DNA of 64,000 bases from JAVKBW01 sp964352715 (GCA_964352715.1 CAYGSU010000006.1:19192-83191), one strand, 5' to 3'; shown: positions 17,657 to 28,237, counted from the first letter of the stretch. The notes: a model not told the origin generated them from the sequence alone. Made by a program: numbers and translations.

Positions 17657-20401
17657 ATGCTCGGCAGGTTACTCAAACGTGTCTTCGGTTCGTCGAACGA
17701 CCGTGTCTTGAGCGGAATGCAAAAACGTGTCGTTGCAATTAACGCGCTGGAGCCTTCGATGGAAACGCTTTCCGATGCCGAGTTGCGCGGAAAGACAGAC
17801 GAGTTCCGGGCCCGGCTCGACAAGGGCGAAACGCTCGACAATCTGCTTGAAGAGGCATTTGCGACCGTAAGGGAAGCTGCCAGACGAAGCCTGGGCATGC
17901 GGCATTTTGACGTACAGCTGCTTGGCGGCATGGTGCTTCACAACGGCCAGATCGCCGAAATGAAAACGGGCGAAGGCAAGACCCTTGTCGCCACGCTGCC
18001 GGTTTACCTCAACGCCCTGACGAAAAAAGGCGTTCATGTCGTTACCGTCAACGACTACCTGGCCCGTCGCGACGCTGCCTGGATGGGGCAGGTCTACCAG
18101 TTTCTGGGCCTGACCGTCGGCTGCGTCTACCCGCAGATTCCCGAAGAAACGCGCAAGGCGCAGTATGCGTGCGACGTAACCTACCTGACCAACAACGAGC
18201 TTGGTTTCGACTATCTTCGCGACAACCTGAAATTCCGCCTCGAACAGATGGTTCAGCGCGAACCGCATTTCGCCATCGTTGACGAAGTCGACTCGATCCT
18301 GATCGACGAGGCCCGGACGCCGCTGATCATTTCAGGTCCGGTCGAGGATTCTTCCGATCTTTACCGTTCGATTGATGTGCTGATTCCGAAACTGGTCGAG
18401 GGCGACTACGAAAAGGATGAAAAGACCCGTGCGGTAACCTTTACCGAACAGGGTCAGGAGCACATGGAGGCGCTGCTGACGGAAGCCGGCCTGCTGACCG
18501 AAGGCGGCATGTACGATATTCAGAACGTATCGCTGGTGCACCATGCCAACCAGGGCCTGCGCGCCCACAAGCTGTTCACGCGGGATGTCGAATACGTCGT
18601 CAAGGATGACAAGATTATCATTGTCGACGAATTCACCGGCCGCCTGCAGGAAGGTCGCCGCTATTCGGATGGTCTGCACCAGGCGCTGGAAGCGAAAGAA
18701 GGCGTTTCGGTCCAGACTGAAAACCAGACCGTTGCATCGATCACCTTCCAGAACCTGTTCCGCCTGTATGAAAAGCTGGCCGGCATGACCGGGACGGCGA
18801 TGACCGAAGCGGCGGAATTCGAGGAAATCTACAATCTGCAAGTCGTTGAAATGCCAACCAACAAGCCGATGGTCCGCATTGATAACGACGATGAGGTTTA
18901 TCGCACGCGGGCAGAGCGGGATGCCGCAGTCGTTGAACAGATAAAAATATGCCACGAACGGCAACAGCCGGTGCTTGTCGGCACGGTGTCGATCGAAAAG
19001 TCCGAAGATCTGGCCCGGCAGCTTACCAAACTGAAAATCCCGCATCAGGTTCTGAACGCCCGTCACCATGAGCGCGAGGCGCATATCATTGGCGATGCCG
19101 GTGTACCCGGGGCCGTTACGATCGCAACCAACATGGCCGGCCGTGGAACCGATATCCAGCTTGGCGGTAACCTGGAAATGCGGATCGAGCGGGAAACCGG
19201 CGACATCGAGGACGAAGCGGAAAAAGCGAAAAAGATCGCCGAGATCGAAGCGGAGCTTAAAGACAAGCACCAGATCGTTCTTGATGCGGGCGGTCTGTTC
19301 GTCATCGGTACCGAACGACATGAAAGTCGCCGCATCGATAACCAGTTGCGTGGACGATCCGGCCGTCAGGGCGATCCCGGCGCATCGAAATTCTATGTCA
19401 GCCTGCAAGACGACCTGATGCGGATTTTCGGGTCGGAGCGGATCGACAGCATGCTTCAGAAGCTGGGCTTGGAAGAGGGTGAGGCGATCATTCACCCCTG
19501 GGTGAACAAGGCGCTGGAAAAGGCGCAGCAGAAGGTTGAGGCGCGAAACTTCGAAATCCGCAAGCAGCTTCTGAAATACGACGATGTGATGAACGACCAG
19601 CGCAAGGTCATCTTCGAGCAGCGCAAGGATCTGATGCGCGCCGATGACGTGCATGAAACCGTGGTCGATATGCGGCATGAAGTGATCGACGAACTGGTCG
19701 ATACCGCGATGCCGCACAATTCGCTTTCCGACCAATGGGAAATGACGACCCTGCACGAGGAAATTCTTCGCCTGTTCGGGCTCGACCTGCCGGTTGAGGA
19801 CTGGGCCAAGGAAGAAGGCATCGCCGACCAGGAAATGCGCGATCGCATCGTGAAAGCGGTTGATTCCAAAATGGCCGGCAAGGCGGCCGAAGTCGGGCCG
19901 GAAATGATGCGGCTGGCCGAGCGCGGCCTGCTGCTGCAGCTTCTCGACAACGCCTGGAAGGACCATCTGCTGCAACTGGATCATTTGCGGCAGGGCATCG
20001 GGTTGCGGGCCTATGCGCAGCGCGACCCGCTGAACGAGTACAAATCGGAAGCCTTTGAACTGTTCAACGCCATGCTGGGGAATCTGCGGTCAACCGTAAC
20101 CCAGGTTATGAGCCATGTTCAGTTGAAGGTCGACGGCGCGCGGGAAGCCCTGCAGCCGGAAGAACCGGATCAGAAGAAACTGATGACATCGGGCCCGAGT
20201 TCGGACGATGCGCCGGCGACGGCCGTCGCAAGCAGGGTCTCTTCGAAGTACTCTACCGAGACCGCGCCTCCGGGCTACGTCTTCCACGAGCCGACCCAAC
20301 GATATCTGCATCCCGATGATCCGGAAACCTGGGGCAAGGTGCCGCGGAACGTTGCCTGCCCGTGCGGATCCGGCAAAAAGTTCAAGCACTGTCACGGCTG
20401 A
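17657..20401 (+). CDS. secA: Protein translocase subunit SecA
   Basis: The ATPase motor that drives preproteins through SecYEG. 914 aa. Walker A is KTGEGKT at about 103-109, the DEAD-type segment is [16 protein letters not shown], motif VI region is [12 protein letters not shown], and [11 protein letters not shown] is present. The C-terminal zinc tail has C901, C903, C912 and H913, which also binds SecB. Full length with no interruption. Its TGA is immediately followed by the stop of the convergent LysR gene. Confidence 0.98.
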   Translation: MLGRLLKRVFGSSNDRVLSGMQKRVVAINALEPSMETLSDAELRGKTDEFRARLDKGETLDNLLEEAFATVREAARRSLGMRHFDVQLLGGMVLHNGQIAEMKTGEGKTLVATLPVYLNALTKKGVHVVTVNDYLARRDAAWMGQVYQFLGLTVGCVYPQIPEETRKAQYACDVTYLTNNELGFDYLRDNLKFRLEQMVQREPHFAIVDEVDSILIDEARTPLIISGPVEDSSDLYRSIDVLIPKLVEGDYEKDEKTRAVTFTEQGQEHMEALLTEAGLLTEGGMYDIQNVSLVHHANQGLRAHKLFTRDVEYVVKDDKIIIVDEFTGRLQEGRRYSDGLHQALEAKEGVSVQTENQTVASITFQNLFRLYEKLAGMTGTAMTEAAEFEEIYNLQVVEMPTNKPMVRIDNDDEVYRTRAERDAAVVEQIKICHERQQPVLVGTVSIEKSEDLARQLTKLKIPHQVLNARHHEREAHIIGDAGVPGAVTIATNMAGRGTDIQLGGNLEMRIERETGDIEDEAEKAKKIAEIEAELKDKHQIVLDAGGLFVIGTERHESRRIDNQLRGRSGRQGDPGASKFYVSLQDDLMRIFGSERIDSMLQKLGLEEGEAIIHPWVNKALEKAQQKVEARNFEIRKQLLKYDDVMNDQRKVIFEQRKDLMRADDVHETVVDMRHEVIDELVDTAMPHNSLSDQWEMTTLHEEILRLFGLDLPVEDWAKEEGIADQEMRDRIVKAVDSKMAGKAAEVGPEMMRLAERGLLLQLLDNAWKDHLLQLDHLRQGIGLRAYAQRDPLNEYKSEAFELFNAMLGNLRSTVTQVMSHVQLKVDGAREALQPEEPDQKKLMTSGPSSDDAPATAVASRVSSKYSTETAPPGYVFHEPTQRYLHPDDPETWGKVPRNVACPCGSGKKFKHCHG

Positions 20402-21292
20402 TCACCCGTCGTTTAAGCCGCCTTCGATAAATGCTCTTTGTGACAGCACGGTTTCGGCCAGCCAGTCCATCGCTGCGCGGATGCGTGGCAATGTCTTGAT
20501 ATCGGGATGTGTCAGAAGCCAGATATCGGTTCCGAGATGCTCAATCACGCCCTCGAGACGCCGCAAGGCAGGGTTTCCGTCACCGACATAGCAAGGCAGA
20601 CAGGCTATGCCCGCGCCACTCGCGCACGCCGCTGCTTGTGTCAGGTACGAGGTTGATCTGACAGCGACCTGTGCCTCCGACGCGAACTGCCGGAACCATC
20701 GGTCACTGGCCAGCGATTGCAGCACGTCGTCACCGACGATAATGCGCTGTTCGCCCCAGCTTTCCGGAACATGGCGGACCGGATGCCGGTTCGCCACGTA
20801 CAACGCAAACCGCAGCACAGCAAGTTTTCGGCCGACCATTGTATCCCCGGGATCATTGGACGGGCGAAGGGCGATATCGGCCTCGCGCCGGGAAAGATTC
20901 GCCCACCGGTCGTAGATGGCGAGTTCAAGAGAAAGCCCCGGATACGCCGTGGCCAGCTTGCCAAGCGACGGCCCGACAATCAGGTCGGCGAACGTATCGA
21001 CCGTCGTTACCCTGACGGCGCCTGAAACGCCGATATCGCGCCCGGCGATGCGGCGGTCAACCGCCAGCACTTCCTGTTCGATCCGTTCCGCATGCGGCAG
21101 CATTTCCGCGCCGGTCGCAGTCAATGCGTAACCGTTGGGCAGTCGGTCGAACAACCGCGCCTCCAGCCCGCTTTCCAGATGGCGTATGCGGCGCAACACC
21201 GTCGCATGGTTAACCCGCAGCATCCGTGCCGCACCGGACAGCGACCCGGTTCGGGCAACGGCGAGAAAGTGCTGAAGGTCGTCCCAGTTCAT
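20402..21292 (-). CDS. LysR-family transcriptional regulator
   Basis: 296 aa. A winged HTH fills residues 1-60 (MNWDDLQHFLAVARTGSLS, then AARMLRVNHATVLRRIRHLE), and a periplasmic-binding-like effector domain follows from about 90. The likely target is its own promoter and the adjacent DoxX gene: a dyad TGTGCA-N4-TGCACA lies at the transcription start side of its predicted promoter. The effector is unknown. Convergent with secA. Confidence 0.9.
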   Translation of the reverse strand: MNWDDLQHFLAVARTGSLSGAARMLRVNHATVLRRIRHLESGLEARLFDRLPNGYALTATGAEMLPHAERIEQEVLAVDRRIAGRDIGVSGAVRVTTVDTFADLIVGPSLGKLATAYPGLSLELAIYDRWANLSRREADIALRPSNDPGDTMVGRKLAVLRFALYVANRHPVRHVPESWGEQRIIVGDDVLQSLASDRWFRQFASEAQVAVRSTSYLTQAAACASGAGIACLPCYVGDGNPALRRLEGVIEHLGTDIWLLTHPDIKTLPRIRAAMDWLAETVLSQRAFIEGGLNDG

Positions 21293-21325
21293 CGGCGTAT
21301 CGCAGTTTTCCTAGTCCATGCAGTC

Positions 21326-21341
21326 TGTGCATTTTTGCACA
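21326..21341. promoter_or_regulatory. Candidate operator for the LysR-family regulator
   Basis: A perfect inverted repeat, TGTGCA TTTT TGCACA, just downstream of the predicted -10 of the regulator gene. A third TTGCACA half-site occurs at about 21377-21383. Position suggests autorepression, the usual LysR arrangement. Confidence 0.5.
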
Positions 21342-21370
21342 TATATACTTTAATTTAAGAGAATTACCAA
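21342..21370 (-). promoter_or_regulatory. Predicted promoter of the LysR-family gene
   Basis: Read on the minus strand: TTGGTA (21365-21370), 17-base spacer, TATATA (21342-21347). The region is clearly A+T-rich compared with surrounding DNA. Start of the gene is 50 bases downstream of the -10. Confidence 0.5.
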
Positions 21371-21489
21371 AGCTAATTGCACATCCTACATTGCCGACAA
21401 CTCCGCCGGTCCGATACCGGCCGGATGAAACGAAACAGACACGACAATGGAGAGATCGGTCAGGCCGATCCTTGAAAAGGAGAACGCAT

Positions 21490-21933
21490 ATGAACACTAT
21501 CGACACGCTGGATACCCGAACCGCCGCCTATGGCGCGCTGGTGCTGCGCCTTTCCCTTGGCATCATGTTTATTGCACATGCCCTGCTGAAGGTTCTGGTA
21601 TTCACAATTCCGGGGACCGTCGGGTTTTTTGAAAGCCTCGGATTGCCCGGCTTCTTCGCCTACCTGACGATAGCAGCCGAGCTTGGCGGCGGCGCATTGC
21701 TGATCCTGGGCGTGAAGACACGGCTGGTTGCAGCAAGCCTCGTGCCGGTCCTGCTCGGCGCATTGTGGGCACATTCAGGCAACGGCTGGGTGTTTTCCGC
21801 GCCCAATGGCGGTTGGGAATATCCGCTGTTTCTGACCACCGCATCTATCGCTCAGGTCCTGATCGGCGATGGCGCGCTGGCCCTCAAGCCCGGTCTTGTC
21901 AGTCTCAAGGGTAACGCCGCACCCGCGGAATAA
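21490..21933 (+). CDS. DoxX family membrane protein
   Basis: 147 aa with four hydrophobic helices (GALVLRLSLGIMFIAHALL, then the region near FFAYLTIAAELGGGALLI, a third after LVAASLVPVLLGALW and the last before VLIGDGAL), the pattern of DoxX/YphA proteins. Members are often redox-stress or quinone-linked membrane proteins with ill-defined roles. The ATG at 21490 has AAAAGGAGA immediately upstream; earlier in-frame codons were rejected for lack of similarity. The divergent LysR gene is the probable regulator. A strong bidirectional terminator follows. Confidence 0.85.
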   Translation: MNTIDTLDTRTAAYGALVLRLSLGIMFIAHALLKVLVFTIPGTVGFFESLGLPGFFAYLTIAAELGGGALLILGVKTRLVAASLVPVLLGALWAHSGNGWVFSAPNGGWEYPLFLTTASIAQVLIGDGALALKPGLVSLKGNAAPAE

Positions 21934-21955
21934 GCCATACAGCCACACCATACGA

Positions 21956-21984
21956 AAAAGGCCCGCCGGACTGGCGGGCCTTTT
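21956..21984. terminator. Bidirectional intrinsic terminator between the DoxX gene and petC
   Basis: A 12-base perfect stem (AAAAGGCCCGCC / GGCGGGCCTTTT) with a five-base loop, flanked by T tracts on both strands. It sits between convergent genes and should stop transcription both ways. Confidence 0.9.
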
Positions 21985-22007
21985 CTATTTTTCACAATGG
22001 GTCGCGA

Positions 22008-22808
22008 TCAGTGCAGATCGGACCAGACCTTGCGTTTCAGGTAAATGAACAGGCCCAACAGAATCACCAGATAAATCATGACCTTGAAGCCCATCGACTT
22101 CCGGGCTTCCAGTTCCGGTTCCGCTGTCCAGGCGAGGAACTGCACAACATCGTGCGCCTGCTGGTCGATTGATGCGGTCGTCCCGTCTTCATAGGTCACG
22201 CCTTCGTCATAAAGCGGCGGCGCCATCCCAATCTTGTACCCGCCGAAATACTTGTTGAAATACAGCGTATCGCTGATTTCAAACGCTTCCCCGTGCTCTT
22301 CTTCATACTCGGCAAGCCACTCGTCGGACGGCGCATCCTCATAACCGGTCAGCAAGGCATAAACATAATCCGGACCGTGCATCCGCTTCTTGGTCATCAG
22401 CGACAGATCAGGCGGCGCTTTACCACCGTTGGCCGCCGCTGCGGCTTTGGTGTTCGGGAAAGGCGGAACGAACTTGTGCGCCGGTGTCGCCGGTTTGCTG
22501 ACTTCCTCGCCGTCATCGTTGATAACGGTGACGTCATACTGCGACGCATAGGCCTTGACCTGGTCGTCACTGTAGCCAAGAGCCGTCAGATTCCGATAGG
22601 CGACCAGCCTCAGACCATGGCAGCCCGCACAGACCTGTGTATAGACCTGAAATCCGCGTTGCGCCGATTGCTTGTCGAACGTTCCGAAAACCCCTTCGAA
22701 CGACCAGCCCTGGCTTGGCGGCACAGGCGCTTCGCCGGCGGCATTTGCAGCAGCCGTTACACCCATGGAAAGGAAAGCGGCGACGGTGATTTTGAAGAAA
22801 CGGTTCAT
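22008..22808 (-). CDS. petC: Ubiquinol-cytochrome c reductase, cytochrome c1
   Basis: 266 aa. A signal peptide (to about ANAAG, residue 25) targets it to the periplasm. The heme c site is CAGCH at 60-64, the downstream Met ligand should be in the MAPPLYDEG region, and a C-terminal anchor helix (MIYLVILLGLFIYLKRK) holds it in the membrane. It passes electrons from the Rieske protein to cytochrome c. Follows petB by 11 bases. Confidence 0.96.
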   Translation of the reverse strand: MNRFFKITVAAFLSMGVTAAANAAGEAPVPPSQGWSFEGVFGTFDKQSAQRGFQVYTQVCAGCHGLRLVAYRNLTALGYSDDQVKAYASQYDVTVINDDGEEVSKPATPAHKFVPPFPNTKAAAAANGGKAPPDLSLMTKKRMHGPDYVYALLTGYEDAPSDEWLAEYEEEHGEAFEISDTLYFNKYFGGYKIGMAPPLYDEGVTYEDGTTASIDQQAHDVVQFLAWTAEPELEARKSMGFKVMIYLVILLGLFIYLKRKVWSDLH

Positions 22809-22819
22809 CTCGCCCTCCC

Positions 22820-24121
22820 TTATTCAGCAGGTTGTTCAACTGATTGACCACCCGTCGACTTCAGGACGGGTGTACCGATGCTTGCCGGCAGCGGTTTTGG
22901 CCGCTCCAGCCAGCCGATCATCGGCGTCAAAATCAGGAAGTGGAAGAAGTAGTACATTGTCGCCCCTTGCGCGATTGTCACATAAGGCTCTTCAGCAGGC
23001 TTTCCGCCGACCCATCCGAGGATCACGAAGTCGATCACAAACAAGGCGACAGCCCATTTGTAAATCGGACGGAACCGGCACGATTTCACCGGCGACGTAT
23101 CAAGCCACGGCAGGATCGCGACGACGGCAAGCGAACCGAACATGGCGAGCACGCCGGCCAGCTTGGCGGTTGCCCACCAGCCGAAGAAGATTTCGTATAT
23201 CCACCAGCCGTCAACGAACGACCGCAGGATCGCGTAATACGGAAGGAAATACCATTCCGGCACGATGTGCGGCGGCGTCACCAGCGGGTTCGCCTCAATA
23301 TAGTTGTCGGGGTGACCAAGGAAATTCGGGGCGTAGAACACCAGTGCCGCGAAAACCAGCAGGTATACACCGATGCCGATGGAATCCTTCGCCGTCACAT
23401 ACGGGTGGAATGGCACCGTATCCTGCGGCCCCTTCGGATCGATACCCAGCGGGTTGTTGGATCCGACGACGTGCAGGGCTGCAACGTGCAGGATGACAAC
23501 GCCCAGGATAAGAAACGGGAACAGGTAATGCAGGGCAAAGAACCGGTTCAGCGTCGGGTTATCGACGGCAAAACCACCCCACAGCCACTGAACGATCGGT
23601 TCGCCGACGAATGGCAGGGCCGAGAACAGGTTGGTGATCACGGTCGCACCCCACAGGCTCATCTGGCCCCAGGGCAGCACATACCCCATGAAAGCCGTGC
23701 CCATCATCAGAATCAGGATGACGACACCCAGAATCCACAGCAGTTCGCGCGGCGCCTTGTAAGAACCGTAGTAGAGACCCCGATATATGTGGACATACAC
23801 GACAATGAAGAACATCGACGCGCCATTCATGTGGATATAGCGCAGCAGCCAGCCGTAGTTAACGTCGCGCATGATGCGTTCGACACTGTCGAACGCCATG
23901 TCGATATGCGCCGTATACTGCATCGCCAGCATGATCCCGGTCAGGATCATCACCACCAGAGTGATCATCGCCAGGGCGCCGAAGCTCCAGAAATAGTTGA
24001 CATTGCGCGGCATCGGGAAGGCCCGGTATTCCGCATGCAAGAACGAAAAGATCGGTAAGCGCGCTTCAACCCATTTGACGGCGGGATTGGTGAATTCAGG
24101 CGCTGGTCCGTGACTAGACAT
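22820..24121 (-). CDS. petB: Ubiquinol-cytochrome c reductase, cytochrome b
   Basis: 433 aa integral membrane subunit carrying two b hemes and both quinone sites. About eight transmembrane helices are seen; [19 protein letters not shown] holds the Qo-side segment, and [14 protein letters not shown] contains the conserved PEWY. The helix-B and helix-D histidines are present (e.g. [15 protein letters not shown]). Central gene of a petA-petB-petC operon. Confidence 0.97.
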   Translation of the reverse strand: MSSHGPAPEFTNPAVKWVEARLPIFSFLHAEYRAFPMPRNVNYFWSFGALAMITLVVMILTGIMLAMQYTAHIDMAFDSVERIMRDVNYGWLLRYIHMNGASMFFIVVYVHIYRGLYYGSYKAPRELLWILGVVILILMMGTAFMGYVLPWGQMSLWGATVITNLFSALPFVGEPIVQWLWGGFAVDNPTLNRFFALHYLFPFLILGVVILHVAALHVVGSNNPLGIDPKGPQDTVPFHPYVTAKDSIGIGVYLLVFAALVFYAPNFLGHPDNYIEANPLVTPPHIVPEWYFLPYYAILRSFVDGWWIYEIFFGWWATAKLAGVLAMFGSLAVVAILPWLDTSPVKSCRFRPIYKWAVALFVIDFVILGWVGGKPAEEPYVTIAQGATMYYFFHFLILTPMIGWLERPKPLPASIGTPVLKSTGGQSVEQPAE

Positions 24122-24150
24122 TATTCCGTGTTCCTTTCCTGGTCGCGGCC

Positions 24151-24690
24151 TTAACCGATGAGAACGGTTGAATCGGTGAGGAATTCATACCCTGGAACCA
24201 AAAGGTTGGTCGGTGCCGGCCCTTTGCGGATACGGCCCGAGGTATCGTAGTGAGATCCGTGACAGGGGCAGAACCAGCCGCCGAAATCACCTTTAGGATC
24301 GCCCGATTTCTGACCGAGCGGAATACAGCCAAGATGGGTGCAAACCCCGACCATAACCAGAAATTCCGGGTTTTGGACGCGTTCGGCATCCGTCTGCGGG
24401 TCGATCAAGGTGCTGACATCAACGTCCTGCGCGGCTGCTATTTCCACTTCGGTTCGGCGCCGAATGAACACCGGCTTCTTGCGCCAAAGCACGGTGATCG
24501 ACTGTCCGACTTCCAGTTGGCTGAGATCGACCTCTGTCGACGCCAATGCCAGAACATCGGCTGACGGGTTCATGCTGTCTATAACCGGCCATACGAATAC
24601 GGCGGCGCCTACGCCGGCCGTCGCAAGAGCCAGAATCGATAGAAAATCGCGCCGACCTTCTGTGTGATCATCTTGAACGGAATCGCTCAT
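24151..24690 (-). CDS. petA: Ubiquinol-cytochrome c reductase, Rieske iron-sulfur subunit
   Basis: 179 aa. An N-terminal twin-arginine-like sequence (RRDF at 13-16) precedes one anchor helix. The [2Fe-2S] ligands are C117 and H119 (VCTHLGC) and C141 and H144 (FCPCHGSH), with C122 and C143 forming the disulfide. The ATG at 24690 is chosen over an in-frame codon nine residues upstream because GGAG is properly spaced. First gene of petABC; divergent from trmL. Confidence 0.96.
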   Translation of the reverse strand: MSDSVQDDHTEGRRDFLSILALATAGVGAAVFVWPVIDSMNPSADVLALASTEVDLSQLEVGQSITVLWRKKPVFIRRRTEVEIAAAQDVDVSTLIDPQTDAERVQNPEFLVMVGVCTHLGCIPLGQKSGDPKGDFGGWFCPCHGSHYDTSGRIRKGPAPTNLLVPGYEFLTDSTVLIG

Positions 24691-25019
24691 ACCTGCTCCA
24701 TCCTTCTGTAACGGCAAACACTGCCGTCTATCCGCATCATTAGAACCTTAATAACTCTAAGGGAGATTCTAGAAACTTTGCGCTTAAAGCCAGGCGTGGC
24801 AAGGCGTCGCAACAGACCCCAACAAAACCGGACAAACGAAAATCGCAAGCAGTCTTTCACCGCTTCGCAATTCACACAAATATTTCCTATGACTCCCCCA
24901 CCACGTCCAAGAAACATAATCAGCACGCGATGCTTTCGTATACTCCATCAATCCAATGCTTGCAAAGGGTTGCGGGCGATTTACTCTGCAAACATTGTTG
25001 TATTTTTCGAAAGCATCCT
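24691..25019. other. Intergenic region between divergent petA and trmL
   Basis: 329 bases with no gene I can support. It is more A+T-rich than its surroundings and should hold the promoters of petABC (leftward) and trmL (rightward). I find no convincing consensus pair for petA. A weak rightward candidate is TTGCAA near 24959 with TACTCT 16 bases later. Confidence 0.5.
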
Positions 25020-25484
25020 GTGCGGATTGTTCTTTACCAGCCCGACATCCCCCAGAATACCGGGACAATCATTCGCCTTGGCGCCTGTTTCGGGTTGCCG
25101 GTGGATATTGTCGAGCCGTGCGGCTTTGTCTGGTCCGAACCAAGACTGAAACGCGCCGGAATGGACTATCTGACCCTGGCAAACGTAACGCGGCACGAAA
25201 GCTGGGACAGCTTTCAGGCAACCCGATCGGGCCGTCTGGTGTTGCTGACCACCAAATCAAGCCAGAGCTTCAGCACGGTCGAATTCAGGGAAGACGATTG
25301 CCTGCTTTTCGGCCGGGAAAGCGCCGGTGTGCCAAATGAGGTACATCAAAGTTCCGATCTTCGACTTGTTATACCTATGATGCCCGGCGTTCGTTCCTTG
25401 AATGTCGCCATGGCTGTCGCCATCGTGAGTGCTGAAGCCTTGCGCCAGACCGACGGCTTTCCTGAACTAACTCAAACTGAATGA
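25020..25484 (+). CDS. trmL: tRNA (cytidine(34)-2'-O)-methyltransferase
   Basis: 154 aa SPOUT-class enzyme that 2'-O-methylates the wobble base of tRNA-Leu isoacceptors. Starts at GTG (VRIVLYQPDIPQNTGTI), the family's N-terminus; LLFGRESAGVP and SLNVAMAVAIV make the C-terminal trefoil knot and SAM site. Upstream open codons lack similarity. Ten bases precede hemF, so the two may be co-transcribed. Confidence 0.93.
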   Translation: MRIVLYQPDIPQNTGTIIRLGACFGLPVDIVEPCGFVWSEPRLKRAGMDYLTLANVTRHESWDSFQATRSGRLVLLTTKSSQSFSTVEFREDDCLLFGRESAGVPNEVHQSSDLRLVIPMMPGVRSLNVAMAVAIVSAEALRQTDGFPELTQTE

Positions 25485-25494
25485 AAGAGATATC

Positions 25495-26370
25495 ATGACG
25501 CAGACTGATCCGCTTATGGAGCAGAGAAAAGTGACCGCCCGCGCCTGGTTCGAAGAACTGCGCGACAAGATCTGTGCGGCTTTCGAAGCCCTTGAGGACA
25601 AGGGGGGCGAACAGCTTACAGGCACGCCGGGACGGTTTGAGCAAAAGAGCTGGGAACGCCCGCCGGAAGAAGGCGTGGAACACGGCGGCGGCGGCGTCAT
25701 GTCGATCATGCGGGGTCGGGTGTTCGAGAAGGTCGGCGTCAATGTCTCGACCGTGCAGGGCGTGTTTTCCGACAAGTTCGCGAAGGAAATCCCCGGGGCC
25801 GACAAGGACCCGCGCTACTGGGCCAGCGGCATTTCGCTGGTTGCCCACCATCATTCGCCGAAAGTGCCCGCCGTGCACATGAACACCCGCTTTATCGTCA
25901 CTGGCAAAACATGGTTCGGCGGCGGCGGCGATCTCAACCCGGCCTTTCCGAATGACCGGGACACGGCGGACTTTCACAATGCCTTCAAACAGGCTTGTGA
26001 CAAACATGACCCGGAGTGTTTCGAAAAGTACAGGAAATGGTGCGATGAATACTTCTTCATCAAACACCGGAACAAACCGCGCGGCGTCGGCGGCATTTTC
26101 TACGATTATCTGAACACGGATGACTGGGAGGCCGATTTCGCCTTCACGCAGGATGTCGGCAAGGCGTTTCTGGATATCTATCCGAAACTTGTCGACCGGC
26201 ATCTTGATGATACCTGGACGGAAGAAGATCGCGAAAAGCTGCTGATCTATCGAGGTCATTATGCCGAATACAATCTGGTTTATGACCGCGGCACCCGATT
26301 CGGGCTGATGACCGGCGGCAATACGGAAGCCGTTCTGATGTCCCTGCCACCGGAAGCCAAATGGCCGTGA
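25495..26370 (+). CDS. hemF: Oxygen-dependent coproporphyrinogen III oxidase
   Basis: 291 aa. Decarboxylates coproporphyrinogen III to protoporphyrinogen IX using O2. Family segments visible: GGGVMSIMRGRVFEKVGVN, HMNTRFIVTGKTWFGGG, NKPRGVGGIFYDYL, and the C-terminal YNLVYDRGTRFGL. The enzyme is a soluble homodimer. Its presence means the organism can make heme aerobically; anaerobic HemN is not in this window. ATG has GAAAGAGAT upstream. Confidence 0.97.
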   Translation: MTQTDPLMEQRKVTARAWFEELRDKICAAFEALEDKGGEQLTGTPGRFEQKSWERPPEEGVEHGGGGVMSIMRGRVFEKVGVNVSTVQGVFSDKFAKEIPGADKDPRYWASGISLVAHHHSPKVPAVHMNTRFIVTGKTWFGGGGDLNPAFPNDRDTADFHNAFKQACDKHDPECFEKYRKWCDEYFFIKHRNKPRGVGGIFYDYLNTDDWEADFAFTQDVGKAFLDIYPKLVDRHLDDTWTEEDREKLLIYRGHYAEYNLVYDRGTRFGLMTGGNTEAVLMSLPPEAKWP

Positions 26371-26456
26371 TTCACATCGGAATCTGAAAATTTAATTGGG
26401 GAAGCAGGCTGCCGGCAGCTATAACGGCGGCAACAACATCGGAAGGAATGATCACG

Positions 26457-26987
26457 ATGATGAGACTTGCCGCCGCCTGCCTGGTGCTGATTGCAACCGT
26501 CACGACCGCCAATGCGAATGACCCCGCGAAGTTCTTCGGTCATTTCAAGGGATCCGGTATCTCGGAAAACGCTGATTCGATCTATTTTGCGGTTTCGGTG
26601 CGCGATCTGGACGTCAATATTTCGCCCGTTGACGGCGACGGCTTCACCATCGAGTGGACAACGGTAACCCGCGAAGGCGGCGACCCCGAGAACCCCAAGG
26701 TGAAGAAAAAGGGCACCGCCGTTACCTTTCATCCGACGGACCGGCCCGGTGTCTACCGGGCAAAGGATGAAGGCGACCCGATTGACGGCGCACCTGTCTG
26801 GTGGAGCCGCATCGATGAAAACTCGCTGTATACCTATATGATGATGATCGAACCCGATGGGTCCTGGCAGGTTCAGAAATACGTGCGAACGGTTTCCGGA
26901 TCCGGCATGGCGCTGACATTCGAGCGTATCGTGGACGGCGAACAGGCCCGGCAGGTTAAAGCCCGGCTTGTGAAAATCGACAATTAA
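26457..26987 (+). CDS. Small secreted protein of unknown function
   Basis: 176 aa. A signal peptide (MMRLAAACLVLIATVTTANA) is followed by a soluble domain rich in beta-forming residues, with SIYFAVSVRDLDVNI and WWSRIDENSLYTYMMMIE. No family recognised. The ATG at 26457 (or 26460) is preferred over 26448, since the GGAAGGA site at 26441-26447 is too close to the latter. 86 bases after hemF in the same direction; tail-to-tail with cca. Codon use is like neighbours, so it is a real gene. Confidence 0.72.
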   Translation: MMRLAAACLVLIATVTTANANDPAKFFGHFKGSGISENADSIYFAVSVRDLDVNISPVDGDGFTIEWTTVTREGGDPENPKVKKKGTAVTFHPTDRPGVYRAKDEGDPIDGAPVWWSRIDENSLYTYMMMIEPDGSWQVQKYVRTVSGSGMALTFERIVDGEQARQVKARLVKIDN

Positions 26988-27006
26988 ACGGCCTGACGCG
27001 CTGGTT

Positions 27007-28230
27007 TTATGGCAACAGGCGCTTTAGCTGACCCAGGCAGTCTTCACGACCAGGCTCGAAGTTCCGGTCGATCCACCAGTTTTCCACCTCGGCCAGAATT
27101 TCGCCGACACGCGGTCCGGGCGATACGCCCCGATCCAGCAGGTCCTGCCCCCTCACCGGAAAATCCGGCTTTCGCCACGACCGCGCTGTTTCGATAACGG
27201 TCCGCAGGCCCGCATCATGCTGCCCTGCGGCCAACTGAAGCAGGGCCGAATCGAGCACCGCACCGGCGCCGTTGCGATACAGCTGACTGTTCAGCGGCGG
27301 TCCGTCAGGACGATACCCTTCCCGCGCTGCCTTTATCCGGTCCGCCATCGCATTGGACAGTTTCAGCCGATCAATTGCCGCCCCGAAAACTTCCGTATCG
27401 TCTGACAAAAGAGCCATGAACCGCAGCAGGGTATCATTCCCTGACACGTCTGACAGAGCCATCAGCCCGGTGAGCCTCTCGATGCCGAATGGCCCGACGC
27501 CGAAGGGATGCAGGCACCCCGTCTCCTCCATAAGCGTCACCGCGGGAACCGGGTTCGGTGCGTCCAGCATTCGGAAGAACTCTTTGGCCAGCCTTTCACC
27601 GGACAGGGTTTCGAGCCCCGGTGCGCCAACCCGACAGGCATCCAGTGCTTCCGCGTCCGGTTCGCCCTGCCCGTAATGCGCCAGAAACCGAAAATACCGC
27701 AAGATCCGAAGGTAATCCTCGCGTATGCGGTCATCCGCCACCCCGACAAACCGCACCAGACCGGCACGGGCGTCCGCCACGCCGCCGGTGAAATCGACCA
27801 GCTCGCCTTCAGGCGACAGGAACAGGGCGTTCATCGTGAAATCCCGGCGCAGGGCATCGGCCTGCCAGTCGTCGGTATAGGCGACTTCCGCATGCCGGCC
27901 ATCTGTCGAAACATCACGCCGCAGGGTCGTGACCTCGATCAGGCGGTCTGGAAACACAGCTGTTATGGTGCCATGGTCGAAGCCCGGCGAAATGAATTTG
28001 ATCGATCCGGCCTTCAGGGCGTCCTGCACCTGTTCCGGCAACAAAACCGTGGCGATATCGATATCATGAATGGTGCGGTCCAGAACCGCATCACGAACGC
28101 ACCCGCCGACAAAACGGGGCAGCCCGCCAGCAGCAGACAGCGCCGCAACAACGGCGGCAACAGAAGGTTCCCGCATCCAGGAAAACGCCGGCAGCTTCTG
28201 AGTCTGGGCGGTTTCGTCTGGCCCGGTCAT
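27007..28230 (-). CDS. cca: CCA tRNA nucleotidyltransferase
   Basis: 407 aa class II nucleotidyltransferase that adds or repairs the 3' CCA of tRNA. The nucleotidyltransferase motif GGCVRDAVLDRTIHDIDIA (42-60) carries the metal-binding D56 and D58. The RNA-binding head and neck region follows (DFTMNALFLSPEGEL; REDYLRILRYFRFLA). The ATG at 28230 is chosen as the N-terminal 26 upstream codons are not conserved. It is the last gene of a DUF1285-NUDIX-DUF6111-cca set, seven bases after DUF6111. Confidence 0.94.
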   Translation of the reverse strand: MTGPDETAQTQKLPAFSWMREPSVAAVVAALSAAGGLPRFVGGCVRDAVLDRTIHDIDIATVLLPEQVQDALKAGSIKFISPGFDHGTITAVFPDRLIEVTTLRRDVSTDGRHAEVAYTDDWQADALRRDFTMNALFLSPEGELVDFTGGVADARAGLVRFVGVADDRIREDYLRILRYFRFLAHYGQGEPDAEALDACRVGAPGLETLSGERLAKEFFRMLDAPNPVPAVTLMEETGCLHPFGVGPFGIERLTGLMALSDVSGNDTLLRFMALLSDDTEVFGAAIDRLKLSNAMADRIKAAREGYRPDGPPLNSQLYRNGAGAVLDSALLQLAAGQHDAGLRTVIETARSWRKPDFPVRGQDLLDRGVSPGPRVGEILAEVENWWIDRNFEPGREDCLGQLKRLLP

Positions 28231-28237
28231 GTCTACC

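Noticed and set aside
18332..19984. A 550-codon open frame on the minus strand
   Set aside because: It is wholly antisense to secA, whose product is complete and conserved. High G+C and codon bias generate such frames.
24691..25019. Possible small gene or riboswitch between petA and trmL
   Set aside because: No open frame with a start site and codon bias, and no recognisable riboswitch fold; treated as a promoter region.
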